DNA of 64,000 nucleotides from Sphagnum compactum. Taxonomy: Eukaryota > Bryophyta > Sphagnopsida > Sphagnales. The DNA is taken from NCBI GenBank assembly GCA_965153455.1, contig OZ234493.1, forward strand, positions 26,650,213 to 26,714,212, in the 5' to 3' direction. The translations under genes were made by a program, and so were the position numbers. This document shows, in pieces, positions 26,638 through 39,900 of the stretch (position 1 is the first letter of the stretch; every line of letters begins with the position of its first letter). Below the pieces are notes generated by a model that was not told where the DNA came from, did no database searches, and saw only the letters and a program-made list of their open reading frames with translations.

Positions 26638-27600
26638 GGAAATTTGTAAATTCTAGAATGGACAAGGTTCCATATTTGCTTATGTGAGGCCTAAATTGAC
26701 CATGATTGTTTGCCCTAACATTAGTGATTGAACTTTAAAATCCAACAAAACTCATGTTGGTTAAAACCTATTAATTGATGAAGTAGTCAAATACAAAACC
26801 TTGTGTTCATTATCCAATAACACCACTTTCAATGTTATCATTGCAAAATCAATTATTAGCTCCTAGCATTCAATTATTGTAGTTTTGCAATTGTTGCTTA
26901 TAATAGTGCAACAAAGGTTGTCTTCAGAGCAATGTCCACAAGTTCATTTCATGCCACAACATCTACCAATCTTACAAATGATGTTGGCATCTCCCCATTT
27001 GAACACAATAGCGAGTCCAAATCTTGATGTTGCAATCAAAGTTGTAAACAACGAAATTTTTTGACAAATTGTGGTTGTCACCCTTGACAAAATGTTGGCT
27101 TTTGTGATGGAAATCAAGGGTGCACATGATGTCCCTTGTTCTTAATTGAACAACTTGTTCCAATTTAAGCACACTTGGTTGAATTGCATGGCGTGGAAAA
27201 GGCTAGCATAACTTCTACCAATATGTATGATCATAGAAGGTGAACTTGCTAATTAGCTTTCCCCTTTGTGGATCCAACACCACACCTATTCCTCGAAGTT
27301 CTTGAACTTTATTAGTTGATGAAGTAACCACCATTGCAAGATGCATAAGCTTTGGAATGTATCTGCACATATGAAACCCAATCCTGTCAAGTTCACCACA
27401 ATAGATGAGTTAGGGTTCCATATTGAATTTGGTGCCCTTGGAGCTAACAACACATGAATAGTGGATGTTGCTAGAAGTTGTTTATCCAAATTGTGCAATC
27501 CAGTTTGCCATACCTTGATTTATACGACCTCCATAGCTTCGACCTTGGTTTGAATTATGTTTTGTATTTGTTTTTGGCCATCTTCTCTAGGTAGCACCAT

Positions 27601-27720
27601 TTCCTTGCCCTCGGCCACCTTGATTGCCACAATTTGAATTTGGTCATAACTTGGGATGTACATCATAGTGATGCACTATGTCATGACCTAACTTGCCACA
27701 ATGCCCACATTGTGGTTGGG
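27601..27720 (-). pseudogene. gag zinc-knuckle remnant
   Basis: On the minus strand the reading is CGHCGKLGHDIVHHYDVHP, a CCHC-type knuckle of the form C-x2-C-x4-H-x4-C with the last cysteine replaced by histidine or tyrosine. It is followed by a stop and a glycine/arginine-rich tail (NQGGRGQGNGAT), typical of the end of gag. Confidence 0.7.
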
Positions 27721-28960
27721 TCACAACAACTTGCCAAGGGACAAGTTCATGATAGTTCATGTTCAAGGTGGGTCATGATGATGACACCAATTTTGATTCC
27801 CTCTTGAAGACCCTTGAGATATTTGTGGAACAATTTTGTTTAGTTGCCCATGTTGTTAAATTTGTGGTTTAAATGGTTGGATGTGCTAATTGTCATCGTC
27901 ACCACTTTCTTTTTCGCCATGTTCAATTCAATTTTATTTGCTAGTAAAAACACATTTACTAAGGTAGGTTGACCAACTTGTAATATAGTAACATTTCATA
28001 TTTTTTGCCTAAGTTCTTTGCCCAAGATTCCATACCAAAACTTGATGACTTAAACTTTTACAATCCCTTAAGTTACAATCATCAACTTCAGCATACATGC
28101 ATATATATTAAACAAACTTTCATTTGTTTTGTGTTGAAACTTCTACAAACTTCATAACTTTTTTGTTTGAACCCCTTGGTAGTTCTTTCACAATTCATGG
28201 AAGAATTCCATTATGGGGTTAAATAAATGTAATGGTCCTTATTCACTAGGCAAAAGGCCAACATTGACACCTCCACTTGTCAAATTTCCATTTGAAATTG
28301 ATGGAATTACTCCTATAGCAATAATGTTCATAATGATTCAAACATAATTCAATGACAATTTTTAATTTGCACCTTGTGGGTCTGTTTAAAATCATGGTAA
28401 ACATCCATAGGTAGCTTTTCTAGATGTTGAAACAAACTCTTCCATGCAATGAAAGGTGTGAATAATTATGGATTTCACATTTATTACATATCACACCAAT
28501 TGTCCAACTCTTGGATGAAATCAATGAGCTCAATGATGCCCACCATTCCAAGATATTACTACGGGCCCTTCAAGGTTCCATAAACATTTTCCATGTTCGA
28601 TAATAATGGTGTAATAACAAAAGGAATAAAAATAATGGTTAGAATAAAAGTTTTTTTTTTGCCCTTTAATGATGTTGGTGGTATGGGTGGTTTGAACCAC
28701 ACCCTTCCTTTTGTAACCCACTAGTGAACTATTAAAGCACCCCCTATTCATGAACCCTTGCCCCCTTTGTGGCACTCTAAAACCTTAAAACCTATTCCAA
28801 AATCTTAACAAAAAAGGATGTTGCATATGAGTGGCTATGACCCAACACTAAATTTACAAGGCACTTACATCCACCAAGTATGCTTCACATGGCCAAATAG
28901 ACAATCATGAACATGATGAATGTGGTTTATTGGTCATTAACCCAATCTTACCACCGCAAA

Positions 28961-31900
28961 CAAACAACAATGTGATCGTCACTTTTAAATACAACCTACA
29001 ATTGAATTCCAAATAATGACACAAATGGTATTTATAGTTTCCTTCAACACTTAATCCCATTTTTGTAAGTTTCAACTCAAGACTTATGACAAACATCGAC
29101 GCAAAAATTGAAAAATGTTAGTGGTGTGGCATTCCACCATCTAGAAGCTTATGTAACAAAAAAGACAAAAATTAGGCTAGGTCTTCATTATTATTTGTAA
29201 TGCCACTTTGATGAAGTTGTTTCAACGTGTTCACCCCACGAAGTTTTACTCCCCACAATGATGAATTTGATGCTTTAAAAATCACTCCAAACTAATGTTG
29301 TTCAAGGCTACAATGAAATTCCAAAAAAAATACCCAAATTAAAAAAAAGTCCTCGTGTCATGACATGAGTTTTATATGGCAACATTCCCATGATCATGTT
29401 ATGACTTTTCATATCATGAAGGTGAAAAACGCACTCAATGACCCCCTTTGTGGCACTTTTGGGTTTAATATTATTATACATACATTATAATAGTTCCAAA
29501 AGTATGGTACATGGCATGGACATTTGGTCATTAAATGAAAATTGTTCAAATTGTTTTTTAAAAATTCCAATTAGAAGTTATTATTTGGTGAATTACCTAG
29601 GATTAAAATGAAACAAAAAATGAAAATGTTCTATCCATATATGGATGAAAACCCATGTTTGTAATGAAAAATGTAATTAATAAATCAAACCCAACAAATT
29701 GGAAGGTTTATTTATTTTTAAATGTTGGCAAGTTTGGATTGGTTACAAATGTCCCCTTTCTTTAAACTTGGCACAAATATGGCAAAGTTGTTGAGGCGAG
29801 ATGGCCGTGACAATTGAAGAAAAAAATGAAGAAGGTGGTTCATCTTGTTGAATTTGAAAACCAATTGGATTAGCTTGGAACTCCTAATGTTAATGTTGAT
29901 GATGGTTTAGTGCTAATGTTGCTTGTTGTTATTGTTGGGTGTTGTTTCGCATGAAGAAATGCCAACAATTATCAATGCAATGTGATTTTTACCCAATTTT
30001 ATGAATGTCAAAACAAATAAATTCACCCAAGGCTCAAGCATGGACCTATACACAAATTATGCACAGGGTTCTCCTCCTTTTATTTTCCATTCAATCCCAC
30101 AACCTAGGCCTCAAGTGAGGTTCAATTCCTCATAGGGTTATTGAGATCAATAAATCAATAACATAAAGGAAATGAAAACAAACTTTTGAGAAACAAACCT
30201 TCAAGCTTCTTGAACTCAAGGAAACAAAGGAAGGGAATGTCATAACAAAACAAGAAATTCAAGAAACACAAGAAAAATTATAAAAAACTCCCCTCTAATC
30301 TTCCCAGGCTCAACAAACAAGATAATGTTGCAACAAAACAAGACAAATCACAATATGAATTTTCTTGAAAATTGACAAAACAAAACCAAAACACAATTTC
30401 ACAATTCAACAAGCTTTCAAAAATTAAGAAAACTAAAACAAAAAATCATGGCACTTGTCACAAACCACAAATCTTGTGCAAACATAAACTTTTTATTTAT
30501 TTATTCATGAAATCTTTTGTGAAATCCAATTCATGTATGTGGGTTGATATCACATGTTAAGTTTTTCAATTCAATTTAATTTATTATGAATATGAAAGAT
30601 AAATATGGGGTGTTGCCATTTTTCTAGGAAAGGGGATTAAGGAGCCTTTAGATTAAATGAGAAAGAATTGTTTTGGTTCCCCATTCCTTTTCTACCATAT
30701 TTGTTTTGTGGTGATAGAAGTTGTTCATGTGCACATTTGTGGAATCCAATGAATATGTGTGTATACATTTTTTTAAAAGGTGGTAGTTATAGTAAGGATA
30801 TAATTACTTAGATATAAGGATTCTTTTGGTTATTTTAGGATAGATTTGATAGGAGGATAGATTAGATAAACGTAGGAAATAATAGGGACCTTTTATTGGG
30901 CTTGTTTCTAAAGTTTTTTCCTTATATTGGCTTGGTAGTTTGTGTGTAGCCTTGGATGGTAAATTCTTTGGGTAATAAATCATTGATTTGCTTTTGTACT
31001 AGCTCCAAAACTATCAAGATTATCATGATTGATAGTCTTCGTGATAATGTCATTTTTTGTTAAATTTTTTTTTAATCACTTTGACTACCCAATTTCTAAT
31101 TGAGGTTTTATGACGTAATGTTAGGTCCCTTGTTGGATCTCTTTTATAGTGGAAGACATACATAAATGTTTAAAAGAAAAATCAAATGTTGTTCAAATCA
31201 TGTGGAATTAAGGTGAATTTCATAGACTTGCACTTTTCATAGGTGGATGAACAACAACAAATCAAGCTTGAAATCATCATTGAGCCTAACACATTTGTGG
31301 TAGAACAAACAAGTTTTGCACCTAATGGGAATGTGGCTACAAAGAAAAAGATGGCTATAAGCACAAGGACACCATCGTGAGCAAGCTCTAGAAGACCAAT
31401 TGTATGATAAGATTACAATTTTAAAGAACTCATAAATTCTTCGCTTACATAAGGATCACTAACAAAATAATGTTTTGCATCTATTCCATTCCATTGTGCA
31501 ACATGGGTTGTCCATGAAAAATTGAAGTGTGAGGTTTTCTTTGCAAACTAAAAGGATGTGGTGAAAGAAAGAAGGAATTCATCTTGTTGGAATGCAATGG
31601 AGAATTGTTTTAGGAAGGTGATAAGAATAAAAACATTTAGTTATGGAAAGTGAAGTATTGTTGGGGTTGACATAATTGGTTGATGTTCTTGACAAATATA
31701 TAATTGAAAACATTGATATAAAAGGAGGTGTTCCAAAATGGAACAAGTTTGAAACAATTGTAGTACATGGGCGACTTTGGCATTAATTAAATTATTTTTT
31801 ATTTTGCTGAAAATTTTGAAAAATATTTAGCCATGTTGTCAAAAATTCCAAAAATTTAAATTGTAGAATCTGGAATTGAACCTTGACCTAGTATAAATAA

Positions 31901-34650
31901 ACACATTAGTAGTGAACACATTGACCACAAGGACAATAAGAGAACTTTGAAGTTAAAATAAAATTTAATATGTAAATTCATTATATGTCAAAAAATCCAA
32001 TATAAAAAATTCACATGATTTTTTTTGAATTTCAAGATAAATGAATTATTTAACATTTGTGTGTCGAACCCACCTAAGTATTACAATAATGGAACCATGT
32101 AATGATGTTGGTGAACAATATTGTGCTTGATGATGGATGCTTTGTTTTTATGTGTGGTTTGGAATATTGTTTTAAACAACATTGCCTTGAACACAAATTC
32201 AAAAGTTATGTGAGGGATTGGATGATTATAAATGAAATGCTTAACAACTATGAAGCACAAAAAGACAATTGCATTCACAGGTTTGGTGTTATGTGGCGGA
32301 GGGCTCAAGATTCATCTCGTCACATTTAGCTAAATACATTGTCCACTTTTGCCAAGTCCCACACATAAGATGTATTGTATAATTTTGTAACTAATGACAA
32401 TGAAGAATTCAATGCATCCATGGAGAGGAACAAAGGAGAAGTTGCTTGTCCATATGTAGAATATTCTAAAGATATGCAATTTTGCAAATGTTTATGCGCT
32501 TAACATTTTGGTCCAAATAAGTACATGAAGACACCTTCAACCTTACACTTTTAATAAGCCCACAAATTGGTGCACAACTTGACCAATTTGCTATGACCAA
32601 GCTTAATATTAAAGGCAACAAGACTCCAAATTGCATTTCTTTGGAATGGAAGGAGATGCATACTTGTTCAACCAAATCTTGAAGCCATTGTTCTAAAGTA
32701 AAATTGCAATTGATTTGAGTTGTTAAGAAGCAATATATTTTGTGGACAAAAATGAAGTTATTGTAGTGGGCACCCAACATCTTAAAGTTCTCTTTGGAAA
32801 ATAGTGAATGTATGTTTCAACATTTTGAAAACACTATCATTCAATATTAGTTGTTGATGTGTGGTTTGGTGAAAACATTTTTCAATGTTGTAGAAGATTC
32901 TTGGTAGTCCAAAAAATCATTTTGTTCAAAAAAAATTTCAAGGTTCACATTGACATTAGATTTGAAATTGCCGTTTTGCCCCACAATACCTTCCACATTT
33001 TGAATGTTTTAATAATTTGATCTTTTGAATTAATTTTTTTCCAAACATTCAACTTCACCTTTTGATGGTGTTCATGAACTTCTCTTCCAAATCATTTTCG
33101 TCAACCTCCTTTTTGAATCCTTATTCATTGTTATCTAGGTCATTCATACATTAGAATTGAAATATTATGCAATCTTTAGTTTCAATGGAATTAATTTGAC
33201 TGACAAATGATTGAAACAATGCCTTTCTCTTTGTGCACTTTCAAAAACCAAGAGGATATAACCAATGTGAGAACAATGGAATTGAGATTGAAAAATCCAA
33301 AATGAATAGTATGATGACAATCAATATTTTTTTTTTCACCTTGCACTGGGTTCACAACTAGGCACACGATTACTACAATTAGTTGTTTTCCCACATGTCT
33401 ATTCGTAAACATTACAAATGACACTCACTTCATAGGTCTTCCATCAATTGTTTTATCAACATTCACATATTTAGAAACCCAACTTTGAAAGATAGGCATA
33501 TTTTTCCAATCCCACAAACGTTGCATGGTTCCCATCTAATCTATGTATAGACTTTACCTCTCTAGCATTGTCCAACATCCTTTTAAAATTCAGGTGGTAT
33601 TACAATATTAGGCTTTCCATTTGGTTTTCTTTTATTTGTGTAGCTACCCCATTAAAGACACCTTAGTGGAAGACATTTGACATATAAGTTTCTTTTCTAG
33701 GTTGGGGGATGTCTTGATGGCCTATAGGATTTTAAATCATCGTTTCATGTAACACTCATCATACTTGTTACATTGTGTACCCCCTCTTTTGCAATTTTAG
33801 ACCTTTTTTCATGATTTGACTCCTATCTTTCACAAGTTATTAACCACCTTTTAGGTCTATGGTCCTTTGAAAGCCTAAGTGGGATCTTAACTTTGTGAGT
33901 ATGCTTTGTTCCAAATATCACTTGGAGGTATCGAACTCATATCATCAACTATTGTCACCCCAACAACCTATTTAATGAGTTGAACCTTTATAGTTTCAAC
34001 CATATCATATATTTTCTTCCTCAATCAATGTCCCTTCTCTTTGAAACTACAGTTCATGTCAATTATAACATCTTTCCTTTTGAACAATAGCTTGAAATGG
34101 CTTCTAACCTTTTGCCACTTCTAGCACACTTGTTTGTCACCATTTGAATAATTTGGTTTGACCTTAATCTGCCATATTAAAACATTTGCACCATCACATA
34201 TGACAAGTTTGCATCCATTGTTCTTAAGGTTGGCTTCCAAGTGAGATGAAAACAACTATATGTACTTCTTTAGCCACATTCAAGTCCTCTTGTCAACGAA
34301 GTTAACATCATCCTTTCCAAAGGTGGGGTTTGCACCTTAATTGTTGTCATAATTGATCAAACACTTACAAACTTCTTTGATCATGTGTTACACAAGGATT
34401 TGTTGCTTCAAAAGTGACACATGTAAAGTAAAGAGTTATTGCAATTGACACCCAACAAAAATCAATTCCTCCCTTTAGTTTTTGGTATTTTGATGTTGAC
34501 AAAAAAAAATTGATGTCTTTTGACATGACCATGGCAATACAAATCATTTGGGGAATGAAACGGCTAGACAATTCCCCAATTTCCATCTTGGTCACCTTCT
34601 ATTGCCAACAAGTTTCCATTACACTACAAAGATGTATGAATCTTCCATCT
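28961..34650. other. AT-rich spacer without recognised genes
   Basis: About 5.7 kb of AT-rich DNA with no assignable protein block. A stretch at 30,780-31,010 has the flavour of an LTR U3-R region (GGGTAATAAATC near its end), but no partner repeat was seen and it is not called. Short open frames near 31.2, 32.2, 32.6, 33.3 and 34.5 kb have no known motif. Confidence 0.4.
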
Positions 34651-36275
34651 TAAGTTGGATGGTAGCAATGGGTTTGGCCACCTCTTGAATTTCCTCCCTC
34701 CCAGACCCACTCCTCATTTGTTGGAAGCATTTGGCACTTGAGTAGGAGCTCCAGTATCTTTCCCTACTCTTGGACATTTGACTTGTAGCAGGTCAAGTTG
34801 GACTTAGGTCCCCTCTTATGCTTCCACTTCCTCTCCAGATTGGTGGACCTTCAGTAAATAAAGTTTGACAGGTTACAAATAAAACAGCAAAAAAGATTTC
34901 AGTTAGAATTTGAGTTTTGTGCTTGATTGTCAACATTCTTTTAACTAAGCTCATTTGCATAATGGCTTTGTCCCATTGTGGCAAGTTCAAACTAGAAGCA
35001 GTTAAAAAGTTAGAAATGTTCCACAGAAGTTCCCAAAAACCACACTCACAGTTCATACAGTACCACCTGGTGAAGATTGTTTTGTGACAGCTCCCAAAAA
35101 AGATCTCATAGTTCACAGAGTACCACCACCTGGTGAATATCCTTCAAAATGTGGCACCAAATGAACTCTGCATCATTTCAAGGTCTCTCCCTTATTGGGC
35201 AGAGCCAATGAACGCATATTGGAGCTGAATGTTCACAATCAAAATTGATGTTTTCCGAGGAAAATTTGGGAATAATACAGGGTAATTGTAGTTAAACATG
35301 TCTGCACAATGGAATTTCTGCAACAGAAGTCCAAACCATCTGAGTGAGCATCCATTTCACGGTGTGTGTGGGAGAGAGAATCCTCAATAACTTCTACAAA
35401 GAAAAATGAGGACACTTCCAACAATCACAATAGATAGATACCTCTCCCTGTAGCAATAAGCTGTGTCTTCAGTATTGATGGTTCAGACCTAGCATTCACA
35501 AGTTTCCTGCATAAGGCCAAATGCCACACAACAGATTCAGTCTAGACATACAGGACTTGGCATCACAATGCTGTAGAACAACTTTACATGGGGCAAGAGG
35601 AAATTTTGAATCTTCAGAACATGATGCTATCCAGATACACATCTTACAAAAGGGAGACATTTCAAACAGATGCAGTTTATAGGTAATAAACTGCTCAATA
35701 TATTTGCCATTGATGACCAACCATCACCCATCCTGCTGCAGGTATTGAGAAAGGTGAGGTAACAATTCTGCCTACAATCACCAAAGTGTCAACAAAACAG
35801 CTTCTACAGTAATTTGCCCATAGAAAGTTCTTGCACACATCTGTGTGCTGAAATCTACATGCCCTGGACATTGTGTTTTTGGTCTAGGCACCCAAAAAGA
35901 AAGAAAGAATTTAGGTGAAAGTGCAGGTGAAAGAGAAAACTGCTCCAAAGCAAATCACCAATTTGGTGATGTGCCTTACAACACTTTTTTCATGAGGCTT
36001 GATATTTAAATTCATGTCTAGAGGGTTAGAATCTTAACCTTCCATGACACCAGAATCTGATGTCCTTTTCTCTGAAGTGCCCAAAGCCTACTAAACATAT
36101 AAGGATTGCCGGCATGGCCATGGTGGTGGCCCTTGCTCTTGCTGTTATTGCAAAGAATTGCATCTAACTATGACCCAAAAAATTGAAGCCCTAGTTTCAG
36201 CATTACTGTACAGGCAAAAAAAAAGACTATTTTGTCCCAACTGAGCAAAGTTTCAGGAGAGAGGAGGCATCCCCA
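34651..36275. other. 3' flank of the ASHH2-type gene
   Basis: Base composition becomes gene-like from about 34.65 kb, some 1.6 kb past the ASHH2-type stop codon. Part of it is probably 3' untranslated sequence of that gene. A 107-codon open frame at 34,793-35,116 on the same strand has no recognisable domain and overlaps a direct repeat, so it is not called. Confidence 0.4.
35045..35137. repeat. imperfect direct repeat of about 30 bp
   Basis: CACAGTTCATACAGTACCAC-CTGGTGAA at about 35,045-35,075 recurs as CATAGTTCACAGAGTACCAC-CACCTGGTGAA at about 35,106-35,137. The copies are about 61 bases apart and look like a small local duplication. Confidence 0.65.
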
Positions 36276-36998
36276 TCAATGCCGGTTTTCACTAATTGAC
36301 TTCTTCTCAGTGTACATCATGACTTGCATGTCCACATACGAGACCACCTTGTCCAGCAGTCTGCTCCTAAGAATAGGCTTCACAGTGCCCTGCATGGACA
36401 GAACCACCATGATGTTAAAACTCCTCTCTTGAACCCACTTAAACCCTTATTTGCTTTGGTCTCATCAAACATCACATATACAATTGAGCAGATCATGGTC
36501 ATGGTTCAGTGAGAAGACATAAAGCATAGAATCTGGAGCATTATCATCTTCATCTCACCTGAATTCTGCTGTCCCTGTACTTCTTGATCTCTTTCTTCAC
36601 CACGTCCTCAGTCAGCTTGCTACAGAGCCTTTCTGTGTCCTTGAGATTTGCCTGCAAAATAAATGTCCAGACATTGTAGAGTTGTGGATGCGGAAGGGTA
36701 CAAGTCACAGTTCAAACCATGGGGTCCACAGATACTTAACAATCTGTGTCTAAGCATTACATCTTACTTATGTTTTCTTGATACTTACCTTGTGATGTGA
36801 GTCTACTCGATATCTGACCATAGCTGAAACCTGCATACCAGCACAACAGAAATGAGATTTAAGCAGAATAGAGTTCTTGCAGAACACTCTAACTATGAGA
36901 ACACCTCTCCACAGAATATGCAAATGGGGCTTCATGTGTTATTTGCACAGCTGAAAGCTCACATGCTGTTCAAAGCTTGAACACTCGGGTGTCTCCCA
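36276..36998 (-). other. SRI-like C-terminal domain of ASHH2 (exons 23 end to 26)
   Basis: Three small exons plus the end of exon 23 read [18 protein letters not shown], then [20 protein letters not shown], then [20 protein letters not shown] and a stop. The middle block follows the SRI pattern D-x-(E/D)-x-(F/L)-K-x-L-(A/C)-x-K-L-T-x-x-V-(M/V)-x-K-E of Set2/SETD2, which contacts phosphorylated RNA polymerase II. The call rests on pattern only. Confidence 0.6.
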
Positions 36999-39900
36999 AG
37001 ACACAATCGCACCCAACTCATCAACTGTGTAGTCTGACCTCCTGTATACATGGTTCTCAGTCCAACCACTAGCCTCCTGTCCAGATCCCTGAGGATGCCA
37101 AGATTGGGGAAATCGATTCTGCACAATGTGAGGTTCCTTCTGGTCTACATGTGCTCTTGAAGAAGGAGTCTCTTTAGTTGGCAGAGCTCCTGTGCTTGAG
37201 TGGAATGAGCATTTTGCTGTGTCCTCCTCTGATTGTTTTGCAGGACCAGCAGCCTGATACATTGCACCATATGGTTTCTTACTTTGCCTACTGGAACTTG
37301 GACCTTGTGAGGGTCCTGACAATGACCCCCTATGAACACTTCTATGTGAATTCAGACCGCTTTGAGCTCTCACAGGAGATAACCCAGGTACAGGTGGCTC
37401 AGGCTGTCCCTCAAGACCCTGTGATTCAGCTTGCACAACCTTGCTGCCTGTGCATGAAGACCCACTATGTCCATTAGATGCTCTGCTAGCTTCTTTACCT
37501 GATGTTGAACCACGCTCCCAGGATCGGGCACGCTGGGATGACCATTTTTTGGACCAGGAAGCCATGGGATGAGCAGGTGGCCTTGACTGACCAGCAATCA
37601 TGAAAGATGCACCACCTGCAAGTGGAGCTTGTCCACTTGGTTGCATCTGCCAAGGCACATAAGATGCAGCAGGCACTATAGACACTGGTTGGTGAACTCC
37701 TTGGGAAGGAGGACCTGTTGGGAATCCAAAAGGCAAGGGAGGGGCTGTAGCCAAGGACATCTGTGGGAGCCCTCCATGCATAGGTGGATTAGGAGGTGCT
37801 CCACCAGATGGAGGGACCAGAGTTGTTGGAGGTTGACCTGCAAACAGGTTGGAGGCATGTGTAACCACTGCCATACCATTCCCTAACGGAATCACCTGCA
37901 TGCCCATGTGGACAGGTCCAGGAGGCAAATGTGTCACTATGGGCATTTGTCCTGGTATCCCAACAAATATCTGAGCAGGCATAGCAGGTTGTCCAGGTAG
38001 GACCACCATCTGTTGGTGTCGTGATGCATGCCCTCCTGTAGCTTGGCTCAATGGTGGGATATTTGCATGGACTGAGGGCTGACCTGGTCGAGGGGGCCCT
38101 GCTGGTAGTTCAACCAATGAGGACTTTGTTGAGAGGGTAGAGGCAGCTGGTGTATATATTTCTGAGGAACTCCAAGCAGTTTGCAAGGATCCTGATGAAG
38201 CTACTGTTTTACTGTCCTGGTCCTGAGAGCCACCCAGGTGACCAGGCGATGCTTCAAACTGGGGAGATCCAGACTCACAATCTGACATAGGCAACTTAGT
38301 TACTTGGCCTTGTGTTCTGCTGTTTGAAACCTCCAAGGATGTCACCTGCTGCTCACAGGGAGCTAATGAAGACGGCTGCGCCTGCCACACTAGACCAGCA
38401 GCCCCATTAGTTGAAAGGGCAGCTGTCACTAGGTCAATGGTTGCTGCTTCAGTATCTGGTCTATGAGTGCTACTCAGCGTGTCCCAGCGACTAGGCCTCT
38501 TCCGCTTGGTGGTTGCTGGCCCCACTGGTTGCTTGCTTTTGATTGCTACAGAAAAGGGATCTTGTGTTGCAGTTAGATCCTTCTGCTTTGCTTGTTGCTG
38601 TTGTGGCATATTGCATGCAGAATATTGAACAAAACAAGACTTGGGTCCTGATTCCAGAATATGCTCCGGGACCAATAATGAGGATGGTTGCTGCTGCCCC
38701 GGTCTGGAAATTGATCTGTCAGACTGGATATTATGTGAGCCCTGACTGGGAGATGCCATATGTAGTTGGTGTTCCTTTGCTCTTTCTGACACCTGATCAG
38801 AAGGCTGTGAGCGTAGAGGTGATGCATGCCTGTAACCATTCCCACTCTGTAGATCCATAGACTGCAGTCGTGGAGGGACATACTTTCTTCGAAAGCTACG
38901 AGCCATTGTGTGCACCTGTATCACAAGTAATCCAGCATCAACATTTATGTCAGACTGTGAAGGTCTCCCAAGGGCCACCAAGCTGCTGACATACTAGGAA
39001 GTTTCCTTCTATGGACCCATCTTTCCTTGCCTACAATGTCAGTGGGTCCTCCCATGTGATCACAACACTAGGTCAACAGATCCTACTAGATCATGCTTCC
39101 ATTGAAAGATCTGAAATATGCCATCAGCATGTGTCTCTTGACCAGATTCAATGACCCACTAAAAATGATGACAGAACCATATCCATCCTCAGAGATCTTC
39201 TGCATTTCAGGTTACATCTGGAGAGTTGGGCTCACCTCTACATTTTTGTGCTTTGAAAGCTCATAAAGTGAGTCTGAAAAACTGCAAGTCCAACACAAGG
39301 TTAAGCACACCCTTGCAATGGAAAATATAGAGAACATTTATGCCCCCAGTCCTCAGTCCCAACATCCTGGGACAGTCACAGAATCTGCTTGGAGATCAAG
39401 CCTTTCTGCTTTGCTCATGACCAATTACTCTTAGCTTGAAACAAAACTGAAAAATACTGTAGCACAGAGGTCTGGGCTAAAGTTGAATGAGGCATCCAAA
39501 CACCCAGTAGTCAACAGATGATTTGCCAGACAATCATCAGACAAGACTCCTATAGGAACCTTCAGTTCTGAGAAATATGCCATAATCAAGGACTGATCCC
39601 CAGAGACATCCAGTGGTTTCTGGCTACATCTTGAACAATGGTGTATGACAGGTACATTCTAGACATGGTAAACTGGTTTATATGCTATATGGTGACAAAT
39701 TCAGGTGACAATCTGGTGTTAAGGAGCAACCTTTCAATGCCATCACGTGGTGGATTTGCATAAATATGCTCCACTGTGAGAACCTTATGCACTGCCAAAT
39801 GATCCAGCACCTGCCACAGAACCAAGATGGCCCCCCCCACACCAACACCTCAATATTGGAACATGTCCTACAATAGAACCAGAAACATTTTTCCATCCCC

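Larger units (their letters stand above)
24900..28960 (-). mobile_element. decayed Ty3/gypsy retrotransposon (gag-protease-RT remains)
   Basis: On the minus strand, in the right order, lie a gag-like stretch (about 28,500-27,900), a zinc knuckle (27,720-27,601), a protease-linked block (26,637-26,347) and reverse transcriptase pieces (25,369-24,940). Each is broken by stops and frameshifts. The element is immobile and old. No LTR pair or primer binding site was found, so the outer borders are approximate; the flanking spacers may belong to it. An AT microsatellite sits inside. Confidence 0.8.

Noticed and set aside
30780-31010. LTR-like U3-R sequence
   Set aside because: No second copy, no TG...CA borders and no primer binding site were found; orientation also disagrees with the gypsy remnant.
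34793-35116. 107-codon minus-strand open frame in the ASHH2 3' flank
   Set aside because: No domain or conserved pattern; it overlaps a local direct repeat and sits where untranslated sequence is expected.
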